A DNA stretch of 8,741 nucleotides, taken from NCBI GenBank assembly GCA_964386405.1, contig CAYLRW010000062.1:1-8741 (forward strand). Reading direction: 5' to 3'. The translations under genes and the position numbers were made by a program. This stretch comes from RZYP01 sp964386405 (GTDB lineage: Bacteria; Bacillota; Negativicutes; Acidaminococcales; Acidaminococcaceae). Shown here one piece after another: positions 1-5,453 of this stretch; positions within the stretch are counted from its first letter, which is position 1; the number at the start of each line of letters is the position of its first letter. Below the pieces are notes generated by a model, which was not told the origin of the DNA, searched no databases, and saw nothing but the letters and a program-made list of their open reading frames with translations.

Positions 1-160
1 GTGCATTATTTATTATTGAATTCGCATTCATTTTATTTATTCACATTTTTAGATATTAGAGTCGATTGAGCAAAAATTTACTTTCACTACTCTTATTGAC
101 CGTTTCACAAGTATTGTGCAGCTTAACACACGCGGTTATGAAGTAACCAACTTATAAAAT

Positions 161-177
161 TTGAGTATTTAACTCAA
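161..177 (-). terminator. weak A/T-rich hairpin, possible terminator
   Basis: TTGAGT (161-166) pairs with ACTCAA (172-177) around a 5-nt loop, and on the minus strand it is followed by ATTTTAT. Only six mostly A/U pairs and an interrupted U stretch make this a marginal terminator candidate for a short transcript starting near 287. Confidence 0.2.
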
Positions 178-184
178 TCAATAA

Positions 185-257
185 GGCAACCTTAGTTGCC
201 AATCGGCAATTGACCCGGCTGTCCGTATGGCCGTAGTTCCCTATTTAGGGAAGGTCA
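185..257 (-). ncRNA. candidate structured RNA (unidentified leader or small RNA)
   Basis: Direct reading shows a compact nested fold: an outer 5-bp helix (211-215 with 253-257) encloses a 4-bp helix (216-219 with 230-233) and a 5-bp helix (237-241 with 248-252), flush except for a 3-nt linker at 234-236. Beside it, three short complementary blocks (185-190, 195-200, 205-210) can form either GGCAAC/GTTGCC or TTGCC/GGCAA but not both, as in a regulatory switch. A promoter-like sequence on the minus strand (294-322) would start transcription about 30 nt before the fold, so I assign the minus strand; the helices would also exist in a plus-strand RNA. I do not recognise the family. A weak A/T-rich hairpin at 161-177 follows on the minus strand and could end a short transcript. 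No supportable reading frame lies within. Existence as an RNA is inference from pairing and promoter position only. Confidence 0.35.
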
Positions 258-279
258 TAAAAATCTAATAATCTAATCC

Positions 280-308
280 TTGACATTGCATAAAGCGTAC
301 CATATAGC
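280..308 (+). promoter_or_regulatory. opposing promoter-like sequence
   Basis: On the plus strand TTGACA (280-285), a 17-bp spacer and TATAGC (303-308) form a promoter-like pair interleaved with the minus-strand one. It would produce a transcript antisense to the end of metQ. The -10 lacks the conserved final T and no plus-strand gene follows, so it may be a chance match. Confidence 0.2.
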
Positions 309-322
309 TTGAAATTTGTCAA
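294..322 (-). promoter_or_regulatory. promoter-like sequence reading toward the structured segment
   Basis: On the minus strand a perfect -35 TTGACA (317-322) is separated by 17 bp from TACGCT (294-299), which is preceded by TGG as in an extended -10. The -10 is a poor match (T, A and final T only) but the spacing and -35 are ideal. It would start transcription near 287, reading into the structured segment at 257-185 and out of the window. Inference from consensus matching only. Confidence 0.35.
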
Positions 323-337
323 TATTTTACACTTTTA

Positions 338-376
338 AGAAAAAATTCCCCCTTAATTTTTGAATCAAGGGGGAAT
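338..376 (-). terminator. Rho-independent terminator after metQ
   Basis: A perfect 10-bp stem (345-354 with 367-376) with five G-C pairs closes a 12-nt loop and, read on the minus strand, is followed by a T-rich run (TTTTT at 345-341, then CTT). It lies 27 bp beyond the metQ stop codon and closes the SAM-controlled unit, so no further met gene is co-transcribed. Confidence 0.85.
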
Positions 377-402
377 AAATCTCTTTCAAACTTTTCTTTT
401 TA

Positions 403-1224
403 TCAGAATGCAGGTACAACTGCGCCTTTATATTTATCTTCGATGAATTTTTTTACTTCTGGGCTAGTCAAAGCTTTAGCAAGCTTTTGGAGCTCCGGTC
501 TGTTTTCGTCACCTTTACGAATTGCAACTATGTTCGCATACGGAGAATCCTTAGGTTCAGTAAAGAGGGAATCTTTTACTGGGTTCAATTGCGCTTCCAT
601 TGCAAAATTGGAATTAATAACGGAAATAGCAACATCGTCAAGAGAACGCGGCAGCAAAGCTGCTTCAATTTCAACAATGGAGAAATTCTTTGGATTTTCC
701 ACAATGTCACTTGGTGTTCCACTAATACCAACACCATCTTTCAATTTCAGAAGTTTGGCACTTTGCAGCAGTGCCAATGCACGGCCGCCATTGGTAGGAT
801 CATTAGGAATTGCAATTTTTGCGCCTTCCGGCAGGGCATCAAGGCTCTTTATGCTCTTAGAATAAATGCCCATTGGCTCAATATGAACCTTGGTCAAAGT
901 TGTAAGCGGCAAATTGCGTTCTTTGGCAAACTTTTCAAGATATGGGATATGTTGGAAGAAGTTTGCATCAAGTTCTTTATCATTCAAAGCTAAATTAGGT
1001 TTTACATAATCGCTGAATTCAATAATTTGCAAATCTATTCCTTCCTTTTCCAAGGTTGGTTTAATAAAGTTAAGAATTTCAGCATGTGGTACAGGGGTTG
1101 CACCTACTTTCAAAACAACTTTCTTTGCCGGGGATTTTTCTGCCTCTTTTTTGTCGCCGCCGCAACCGGCTACGACTGCCAGCAAGCTCACAAGAGCAAG
1201 GGCAACTGCAATAATCTTTTTCAT
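403..1224 (-). CDS. metQ: MetQ/NlpA-family methionine-binding lipoprotein
   Basis: This is the substrate-binding lipoprotein of a MetNIQ-type ABC importer; it captures methionine outside the cytoplasmic membrane and hands it to the MetI permease driven by MetN. The 273-residue product begins with a lipoprotein signal peptide: MKK, a hydrophobic stretch and the lipobox VVAGC with the lipidated Cys at 21. The mature part has the family hallmarks GATPVPHAEIL, YVKPNLAL, DANFFQHIPYL and PNDPTNGGRALALLQ. Length fits the family. Three ATGs in a row (1230, 1227, 1224) open the frame; GGGAG at 1233-1237 lies 8 nt before the third but only 2 nt before the first, so I chose 1224. A SAM-I riboswitch and its terminator precede the gene, which supports methionine (or a close relative) as substrate and repression when SAM is plentiful. 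No metN or metI is adjacent and a terminator follows, so ATPase and permease must be encoded elsewhere. Family certain; exact ligand inferred from the riboswitch. Confidence 0.93.
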   Translation of the reverse strand: MKKIIAVALALVSLLAVVAGCGGDKKEAEKSPAKKVVLKVGATPVPHAEILNFIKPTLEKEGIDLQIIEFSDYVKPNLALNDKELDANFFQHIPYLEKFAKERNLPLTTLTKVHIEPMGIYSKSIKSLDALPEGAKIAIPNDPTNGGRALALLQSAKLLKLKDGVGISGTPSDIVENPKNFSIVEIEAALLPRSLDDVAISVINSNFAMEAQLNPVKDSLFTEPKDSPYANIVAIRKGDENRPELQKLAKALTSPEVKKFIEDKYKGAVVPAF

Positions 1225-1232
1225 CATCATCT

Positions 1233-1237
1233 CTCCC
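1233..1237 (-). promoter_or_regulatory. metQ ribosome binding site
   Basis: GGGAG precedes three consecutive ATG codons. Spacing is 2, 5 and 8 nt to the first, second and third ATG, which favours the third (1222-1224) or possibly the second as the real start. The choice does not alter the lipobox. Confidence 0.6.
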
Positions 1238-1262
1238 TTTTCTTTTTTCTTAATAATCCCTC

Positions 1263-1292
1263 AAAATAAAAAAACTCTTTCCGAGGAAAGAG
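1263..1292 (-). terminator. S-box regulatory terminator
   Basis: A 7-bp stem (1275-1281 with 1286-1292) with the tetraloop CTCG is followed on the minus strand by seven T then ATTTT. Its 5' half (1283-1290, CTTTCCTC) is also complementary to GAGGAAAG at 1304-1311, which overlaps the 3' strand of riboswitch helix P1. The two pairings exclude each other: SAM-bound aptamer keeps P1 and lets the terminator form; without SAM the antiterminator forms and metQ is read. Confidence 0.92.
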
Positions 1293-1308
1293 AGTGAAAA
1301 TCGCTTTC

Positions 1309-1411
1309 CTCTCATCTTCCAAGATTCTTCTTGCAGGATTTAGCACCAATAACGTAAACGCTTGGTTGCCGGGTGTCATAGGGCCTGTCCCTCGACCGCT
1401 CTTGATAAGAG
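1309..1411 (-). promoter_or_regulatory. SAM-I (S-box) riboswitch aptamer
   Basis: Read on the minus strand, the segment carries the conserved S-box blocks in order: P1 5' strand CTCTTATC with AAGAG, the kink-turn region GAGGGACAGGCCC then TATGA, the block ACCCGGCAACC, the P3 closing block GGTGCTAAATCCTGC, and the P1 3' strand GATGAGAG. P1 pairs 1404-1411 with 1309-1316 (8 bp, one G-T). The family binds S-adenosylmethionine and reduces expression of methionine and sulfur genes when SAM is high. It sits between a promoter and the metQ terminator, and the P1 3' strand overlaps the antiterminator, so control by premature termination can be read directly. Confidence 0.96.
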
Positions 1412-1430
1412 TAATTATTAAGTTAAATTT

Positions 1431-1459
1431 ATACTACACTATTCCGCTAGGAATGTCAA
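1431..1459 (-). promoter_or_regulatory. promoter of the SAM riboswitch/metQ transcript
   Basis: A perfect -35 TTGACA (1454-1459) is followed after 17 bp by TAGTAT (1431-1436; four of six consensus bases). The start would fall near 1424, about 13 nt before the P1 strand of the riboswitch, a normal S-box arrangement. It lies just past the tRNA terminator, so metQ is an independent unit. Confidence 0.8.
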
Positions 1460-1470
1460 TGATTATTTGC

Positions 1471-1500
1471 AAAAAAATCAGCATCACTACAGATGCTGAT
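1471..1500 (-). terminator. Rho-independent terminator after tRNA-Pro
   Basis: A perfect 9-bp stem (ATCAGCATC, 1492-1500 with 1477-1485) with a 6-nt loop is followed by seven T on the minus strand. It starts 13 bp after the tRNA CCA end. As no terminator is visible after the fumarase genes, this one probably ends both the tRNA transcript and any readthrough from the malic enzyme-fumarase operon. Confidence 0.9.
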
Positions 1501-1513
1501 AAATTTTTATGAT

Positions 1514-1590
1514 TGGTCGGAGCGGCAGGATTTGAACCTGCGACCCCCTCGTCCCAAGCGAGGTGCTCTACCAAACTGAGCCACGCCCCG
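1514..1590 (-). tRNA. tRNA-Pro (anticodon UGG)
   Basis: A 77-nt cloverleaf is readable on the minus strand. The acceptor stem CGGGGCG pairs with CGCTCCG (one G-T), the D arm contains GGCTCAGTTTGGTAGAGC, the anticodon stem CCTCG/CGAGG encloses the loop CTTGGGA with anticodon TGG, and the T arm holds GGTTCAAATCC. The 3' CCA is encoded. UGG can read all four proline codons by wobble. It has its own promoter 13 bp upstream and a terminator downstream, and it lies between the fumarase genes and the metQ unit. Confidence 0.97.
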
Positions 1591-1603
1591 AATCACGAGA
1601 TTT

Positions 1604-1632
1604 ATTATACCTAATAAAATAGCTTAGGTCAA
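1604..1632 (-). promoter_or_regulatory. tRNA-Pro promoter
   Basis: TTGACC (1627-1632), a 17-bp spacer and a perfect TATAAT (1604-1609) form a near-consensus promoter; transcription would start about 7 nt before the mature tRNA 5' end. The -35 box begins only 7 bp beyond the stop codon of the fumarase beta gene. Confidence 0.88.
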
Positions 1633-1639
1633 TCTTTTT

Positions 1640-2203
1640 CTATTCTTTACTGTATTTTTTTATACCAACTTTATAAAAATCGTTGCCTTCGCAATCAATA
1701 CAGACAATTGCCGGAAAATCAACCACGTCATAGCGGCGAATTGCTTCCGGCCCTAAATCACCATAGGCAAGCAATTCCTGCGCCTTTATTGATTTGGAAA
1801 TAACAGCAGCAGCTCCGCCAATGGCTACAAAATAGACAGCACAGTTTTTGATAATGGAATCTATGACTTCCTTGGAACGTGAGCCTTTGCCAATCATACC
1901 TTTCATACCCTGTTCCAGCAGTGTTGGCGTATATTGATCCATACGGCCGCTGGTTGTTGGTCCTGCTGAACCAACGATCTGACCTGGTTTTTCTGGTGAC
2001 GGGCCAACATAATATATGACATTACCTTTAATATCTATCGGCAGTTTGTCACCTTTTGCCAAAGCTTCCGTCATCCTTTTGTGTGCAGCATCACGGGCAG
2101 TATAGATCGGTCCTGTTATACGGACGCTGTCACCAGCCTTTAAAGACCTTATCGTTTCTTCAGTAAGCGGTGTGGTAATATGTTTAATCGTTTGCTCTGC
2201 CAT
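1640..2203 (-). CDS. class I fumarate hydratase, beta subunit (C-terminal domain)
   Basis: This is the smaller subunit of a two-subunit, oxygen-sensitive [4Fe-4S] fumarase, which interconverts fumarate and malate in the cytoplasm; the family also includes L(+)-tartrate dehydratase beta (TtdB). The 187-residue product has the conserved blocks GPIYTARDAAHKR (31-43), VGSAGPTTSGRMD (77-89) and MIGKG (103-107), followed by FVAIGGAAAV (125-134). Length fits stand-alone beta subunits. The frame stays open upstream to 2251, but AGGAGG at 2211-2216 lies 7 nt before the ATG at 2203, and the extra N-terminal residues would overlap the alpha gene, so I chose 2203. The gap to the alpha stop codon is 11 nt, indicating coupled translation. 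The malic enzyme gene at the head of the operon favours fumarase over tartrate dehydratase, although sequence alone does not fully separate them. Confidence 0.92.
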   Translation of the reverse strand: MAEQTIKHITTPLTEETIRSLKAGDSVRITGPIYTARDAAHKRMTEALAKGDKLPIDIKGNVIYYVGPSPEKPGQIVGSAGPTTSGRMDQYTPTLLEQGMKGMIGKGSRSKEVIDSIIKNCAVYFVAIGGAAAVISKSIKAQELLAYGDLGPEAIRRYDVVDFPAIVCIDCEGNDFYKVGIKKYSKE

Positions 2204-2210
2204 CTTTATC

Positions 2211-2216
2211 CCTCCT
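2211..2216 (-). promoter_or_regulatory. ribosome binding site that fixes the fumarase beta start
   Basis: AGGAGG, a full Shine-Dalgarno match, lies 7 nt before the ATG at 2201-2203 and overlaps the stop codon of the alpha gene (2215-2217). It rules out the longer in-frame opening at 2251. Confidence 0.85.
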
Positions 2217-3060
2217 ATAAGACCACTTGCGCACAACGTGCGGCGTGGCAATTAAGGTTAACAGCAACTGGCAGTGCACCTATATGTGTTGGTGCGTACT
2301 CAATATTGACGGCTACAGCTGTCGTAGAACCACCCAAACCTGATGGACCGATACCCGTCATATTTACTCTGCGCAACAGTTCTTTTTCCAGTTCTGCGTA
2401 TCTTGGGTCCTGATTATGTTCACCAACCGGACGCGTCAAGGAATGTTTTGCCAAATAAGTAGCAAGTTCCATGTTGCCGCCGATACCAACTCCTACCGTA
2501 ACTGGCGGGCAAGGGTTTGGACCGGCAGTACGTACCGTATCAACAACAAATTTAATTACGCCATCAACACCATCAGCAGGTTTCAGCATCTTCAAGGCTC
2601 CCATATTTTCACTGCCACAGCCTTTAGGGGACAATGTCAACTTCACTTTATCGCCTTTTACAATGATCGTATGTATGATGGCCGGTGTATTATCCTGCGT
2701 ATTTTTTCTGTCAAACAAAGGATCATCAACAGAAGATTTACGCAAATAGCCATTAATATAACCATCAGCAACACCTGCATGAATAGCTTCATAAAGGTCG
2801 CCGCCTGCAAAATGAACATCCTGTCCTATTTCAGCGAAGACAACGGCTAGGCCGGTATCCTGACAAATTGGGCAATCAGTTGCTTTGGCAAGTTTGGCAT
2901 TTTCAATGATCGTTTCCAGAATTTCTCTGCCTAGTGGTGATTCCTCAGTTGTAAGCGAAGCTTCCAGAGCTGCCATCATTTCATCCGGCAGATAGTAGCA
3001 GGCTTCCTTGCTTAACTTACTGACGGCTTCAGTTACTTCTTTAACATCGATAGTACGCAT
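2215..3060 (-). CDS. class I fumarate hydratase, alpha subunit (Fe-S domain)
   Basis: This is the larger, [4Fe-4S]-carrying subunit of class I fumarase (fumarate + water <-> L-malate), equivalent to the N-terminal part of single-chain FumA/FumB. In the 281-residue product, CPICQDTG (63-70), KGCGSEN (146-152), GPNPCPP (180-186), GIGPSGLGGSTTAVAV (236-251) and NCHAARCA (270-277) are visible. Cys66, Cys184 and Cys271 align with the cluster-binding cysteines of the family. The start ATG has GGAGG 6 nt upstream and the gene begins 16 bp after the malic enzyme stop codon, so the three genes are co-transcribed. The related tartrate dehydratase alpha (TtdA) is the main alternative, but the malic enzyme neighbour favours malate/fumarate. 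The cluster implies an anaerobic or microaerobic lifestyle, since class I enzymes are inactivated by oxygen. Confidence 0.93.
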   Translation of the reverse strand: MRTIDVKEVTEAVSKLSKEACYYLPDEMMAALEASLTTEESPLGREILETIIENAKLAKATDCPICQDTGLAVVFAEIGQDVHFAGGDLYEAIHAGVADGYINGYLRKSSVDDPLFDRKNTQDNTPAIIHTIIVKGDKVKLTLSPKGCGSENMGALKMLKPADGVDGVIKFVVDTVRTAGPNPCPPVTVGVGIGGNMELATYLAKHSLTRPVGEHNQDPRYAELEKELLRRVNMTGIGPSGLGGSTTAVAVNIEYAPTHIGALPVAVNLNCHAARCAQVVL

Positions 3061-3076
3061 AAAGCACCTCCGATAA

Positions 3077-4303
3077 TTATCTGCCTACACGTTTCATCGT
3101 ATTAGCTCTGACAACTTCAGGGTCAACATTAATACGAGCAACGCCAGTCTCAATAGCTACCCTGGCAACGGCAGCAGCAACAGCAGGGGCTACGCGTGGA
3201 TCAAAAGCGTCTGGCACAACATAATCAGCACGCAAATCTTTCTCATCAATCAAATCAGCAATCGCCATAACAGCAGCAATTTTCATATCTTCGGTAATCG
3301 CCTTGGCACGAACGTCAAGAGCACCACGGAACACGCCTGGGAATACAGTCACATTATTGACCTGATTCGGCGCATCACTGCGGCCTGTGCCTGCAACTCT
3401 TGCTCCTGCGGCAATAGCGTCTTCATAGGTAGTTTCAGGCACTGGATTAGCCATACCAAAGACAATAGCATCTTTATTCATGCTGGCAATAATTTCTTTA
3501 GTAAATACGTGCGGAGCAGAAACACCAACCAAAACATCTGCACCTTTAGCAATATCGGCTAAGTTGCCTTTTACTTTATTCTTATTGGTTACAGTTTTCA
3601 AATAATCCTGAATACGATCAAGTGGAACATCTATGCCGTCATACAAAGCGCCGAAACGATCAACCATGATAACATTTTCGGCTCCCATATTGACAAAAAG
3701 ACGACCGATAGCAGAACCGGCAGCGCCGCAGCCGTTAACTACAACTTTAGCAGTCTTAAGGTCCTTCTTAACAAAACGCAAAGCTCCGATTACTGCTGAC
3801 ATCAGTGCAATGGCAGTACCGTGCTGATCATCATGAAAAACAGGAATATCGCAAATTTCTTTCAATTTACATTCAATATCATAGCATTTAGGAGAAGAGA
3901 TATCTTCCAGATTGATGCCTGCAAAAGAAGGCTGCAGTAATCTTACTGTCTCAATAAATTTGTCAGGATCTTTGGTATCGAGGCAAAGAGGAATCGCATC
4001 AACATCGCCAAAAGTTTTGAAAAGCACAGCCTTTCCTTCCATAACCGGCAGACCAGCTTCCGGTCCGATATCACCAAGGCCAAGAACCCTGGTGCCATCG
4101 CTGATAATTGCTACCATATTGCCTCTGCAAGTGTAGTCAAAAGAAAGGTCTTTGTTTTCCTTAATAATCTTGCATGGCTCTGCCACACCAGGAGTGTACA
4201 AAACGGAAAGATCATGACGATCTTTCAAAGGCACTTTGCTAGCAGTAGTCAATATTCCATTATTTTGTAGTCTAATTTCAAGAGCTTCTTTAGTAATTGT
4301 CAT
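3077..4303 (-). CDS. malic enzyme (malate dehydrogenase, decarboxylating)
   Basis: This cytoplasmic enzyme catalyses oxidative decarboxylation of malate to pyruvate and CO2 with NAD(P)+, or the reverse carboxylation. The 408-residue product is the short bacterial form without the C-terminal phosphotransacetylase-like domain of MaeB. Visible sites are catalytic Tyr36 in LYTPGVAEPC, Lys91 in MEGKAVLFK, metal ligands Glu133-Asp134 in NLEDISSPK and Asp159 in VFHDDQHGTA, the Rossmann loop GCGAAG (191-196), and FGMANPVPE (282-290). Cofactor preference cannot be read with certainty. The ATG at 4303 is preceded by GGGGGA about 8 nt upstream, a moderate site. The gene leads an operon with the fumarase alpha and beta genes, giving a pyruvate-malate-fumarate route that could feed fumarate respiration and succinate formation or consume fumarate. 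A promoter-like sequence with a palindrome lies just upstream. Confidence 0.95.
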   Translation of the reverse strand: MTITKEALEIRLQNNGILTTASKVPLKDRHDLSVLYTPGVAEPCKIIKENKDLSFDYTCRGNMVAIISDGTRVLGLGDIGPEAGLPVMEGKAVLFKTFGDVDAIPLCLDTKDPDKFIETVRLLQPSFAGINLEDISSPKCYDIECKLKEICDIPVFHDDQHGTAIALMSAVIGALRFVKKDLKTAKVVVNGCGAAGSAIGRLFVNMGAENVIMVDRFGALYDGIDVPLDRIQDYLKTVTNKNKVKGNLADIAKGADVLVGVSAPHVFTKEIIASMNKDAIVFGMANPVPETTYEDAIAAGARVAGTGRSDAPNQVNNVTVFPGVFRGALDVRAKAITEDMKIAAVMAIADLIDEKDLRADYVVPDAFDPRVAPAVAAAVARVAIETGVARINVDPEVVRANTMKRVGR

Positions 4304-4328
4304 TATAATTCCCCCATTTACTTATAAA

Positions 4329-4340
4329 TAGCGTACGCTA
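4329..4340. promoter_or_regulatory. 12-bp perfect palindrome at the malic enzyme promoter, candidate operator
   Basis: TAGCGTACGCTA is a perfect inverted repeat that begins 2 bp after the -10 box and spans the expected transcription start. That position is typical for a repressor operator. No regulator gene is nearby in the window, and the binding protein cannot be named. Confidence 0.4.
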
Positions 4341-4342
4341 AT

Positions 4343-4371
4343 AGTTTATATGATTCATTATTTTTTTGCAA
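4343..4371 (-). promoter_or_regulatory. promoter-like sequence before malic enzyme-fumarase operon
   Basis: TTGCAA (4366-4371), a 17-bp spacer and TAAACT (4343-4348) resemble a vegetative promoter; both boxes are imperfect. A- and T-rich tracts at 4372-4390, overlapping the end of the previous gene, could act as an UP element. The 76-bp gap is the only sizeable gap in the right-hand 7 kb and has no terminator hairpin, so this promoter would add to readthrough from the upstream operon. Confidence 0.5.
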
Positions 4372-4379
4372 GTTTATAT

Positions 4380-4865
4380 TTATTTTTTTATTTGGACTAT
4401 TTCCGCTTCTGGTTTCTCACCCTCGCTAACTGTAAGAACAGCAAAAGTAGGGCCTTGCTCATCGCGAGGCAAAATGGGGCTCCCCGGATTGATAAGCAAA
4501 ATATCACCAAACCATTTAACCATTGGGATATGCGTATGGCCAAAAACAGCAATATCTACCTCCAGCTTGCGTGCCCACCAGGCTATTTCATTGATTTGAT
4601 AGCCATGCATATAATGGTGTCCATGCGTAAGCCAGATACGTTTGCCGGCAAGCGTAATTAATTCATCGATATTTGCTTTGCCATCAGCTGGATCAGTATT
4701 ACCTGCCACAGACAAAAGCGGCAGTTTAGTTTCATACGCCAGAAACTTGCCATCCTGACTGTAGTCTCCCGTGTGAAACCAATAATCAACCGGTGGCGCC
4801 ATTCCCAGCACAAGCCGCATAGCTTTTTTGCTGCCGTGAGTATCGCCTGTTATACCGATTTTCAC
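4380..4865 (-). CDS. YfcE/MJ0936-family metallophosphoesterase
   Basis: This is a small calcineurin-like phosphodiesterase of the YfcE/MJ0936 type; members hydrolyse phosphodiester test substrates with Mn2+ or similar metals, and the cellular substrate is generally unknown. The 161-residue product shows the full metal-site series: GDTHG (Asp8, His10), HTGDYSQD (Asp34), AGNTD (Asn56), LTHGHHY (81-85) and FGHTH (His110, His112), then INPGSP. No extra domain or signal peptide is visible. The start chosen is GTG at 4863-4865, whose bases overlap the TGA of rdgB (GTGA) and which has GGGAG 8 nt upstream; it gives the N-terminus MKIGITGDTHG normal for the family. A longer GTG start at 4880 has no ribosome binding site. 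It is the last gene of the rph-rdgB cluster; rdgB followed by a yfcE-type gene is a common Firmicutes arrangement, suggesting a house-cleaning role, but that is inference. Confidence 0.92.
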   Translation of the reverse strand: MKIGITGDTHGSKKAMRLVLGMAPPVDYWFHTGDYSQDGKFLAYETKLPLLSVAGNTDPADGKANIDELITLAGKRIWLTHGHHYMHGYQINEIAWWARKLEVDIAVFGHTHIPMVKWFGDILLINPGSPILPRDEQGPTFAVLTVSEGEKPEAEIVQIKK

Positions 4866-5452
4866 TTTATCTTCTCCCACATCTCACATAATTTTTTAAT
4901 AGCTTTTGCCCTATGGCTCACTTGATTTTTTTCTTCCATTGTTGCTTCGCCCAAACCTTTATGAAGTTCTGTTGACCAGAACAAAGGATCATAACCAAAG
5001 CCTTCTTCGCCCAATTTGTCATGCAGAAGCATGCCTTCGCAAATTCCTTCGGTTTCAGCCAATACTTTGCCGGCAGGATTTGCTACTGCAAGGGCGCAGC
5101 GAAAACGGCATGTACGTTTCATATGAAATTTCATTGTTTGTAAAAGCAGCTTGTTGTTAGCGTCGGAATCTGCTTCCTCACCGGCGTAGCGTGCAGAACG
5201 AACACCTGGTTCACCTTTCAGCGTCTGTACTTCAAGACCTGAATCATCAGCTATACATATTTTGCCAGTCATTTTTGCATAATAAAGTGCTTTCTGTCTT
5301 GCATTAGCGGCAAAAGTCTTGCCAGTTTCTTCCGGTGCCGGAATATCAGCACACTCTTTCAAGGATTTAAGCTCAACATCCATATCCTTCATTAGTTCTT
5401 TGAATTCCTTCAGCTTGCCTTCGTTCGTTGTTGCGATTATTAGTTCCTGCAT
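4862..5452 (-). CDS. rdgB: XTP/dITP pyrophosphatase (RdgB/HAM1 family)
   Basis: This enzyme removes non-canonical purine nucleotides (XTP, dITP, ITP) by releasing pyrophosphate, keeping them out of DNA and RNA. The 196-residue product has the family sites in order: the substrate-binding ATTNEGKLKEF (7-17), ADDSGLEV (68-75) with the catalytic acidic pair Asp69-Asp70, GEPGVRSARYAG (80-91), GFGYDPLF (151-158) and the base-recognition SHR (179-181). Length is normal. The ATG lies 1 nt after the rph stop codon, with only a partial ribosome binding site (AGGT) inside the end of rph, so translation is probably coupled. Its own stop overlaps the GTG start of the phosphodiesterase. Linkage of rph and rdgB is common in Firmicutes and other bacteria; in some genomes the two are fused. 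Confidence 0.97.
   Translation of the reverse strand: MQELIIATTNEGKLKEFKELMKDMDVELKSLKECADIPAPEETGKTFAANARQKALYYAKMTGKICIADDSGLEVQTLKGEPGVRSARYAGEEADSDANNKLLLQTMKFHMKRTCRFRCALAVANPAGKVLAETEGICEGMLLHDKLGEEGFGYDPLFWSTELHKGLGEATMEEKNQVSHRAKAIKKLCEMWEKIK
4874..4878 (-). promoter_or_regulatory. ribosome binding site that fixes the phosphodiesterase start
   Basis: GGGAG lies 8 nt before the GTG at 4863-4865, inside the last codons of rdgB. It supports the shorter start and a GTGA start/stop overlap. Confidence 0.65.
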
Positions 5453-5453
5453 T

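Noticed and set aside
1..31. Possible gene start on the minus strand (ATG at 29-31) running off the window
   Set aside because: No Shine-Dalgarno sequence and only ten codons visible, of low-complexity composition; cannot be supported.
66..146. 27-codon plus-strand frame from TTG with a signal-peptide-like hydrophobic stretch
   Set aside because: Very short, TTG start, no ribosome binding site, no promoter placed to serve it and a stop codon right after; most likely chance.
134..148. Hairpin GGTTA/TAACC
   Set aside because: Only 5 bp, no U-tract on either strand and no associated gene; not called as a terminator.
185..290. Cyclic-di-GMP (GEMM-I) riboswitch on the minus strand
   Set aside because: The string ACAGCCGGGT followed by TTGCCGAT resembles the 3' part of the GEMM-I core, but the essential GGCAAACC and GACGCAAAGCC blocks are absent and there is no matching 5' strand for P1.
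2204..2251. N-terminal extension of fumarase beta to an upstream start at 2251
   Set aside because: It would overlap the alpha gene, has no ribosome binding site, and the ATG at 2203 has a perfect one; the extra residues match nothing in the family.
4866..4880. Longer GTG start of the phosphodiesterase
   Set aside because: No ribosome binding site upstream and the extra five residues precede the usual family N-terminus; the GTG at 4863-4865 is better placed.
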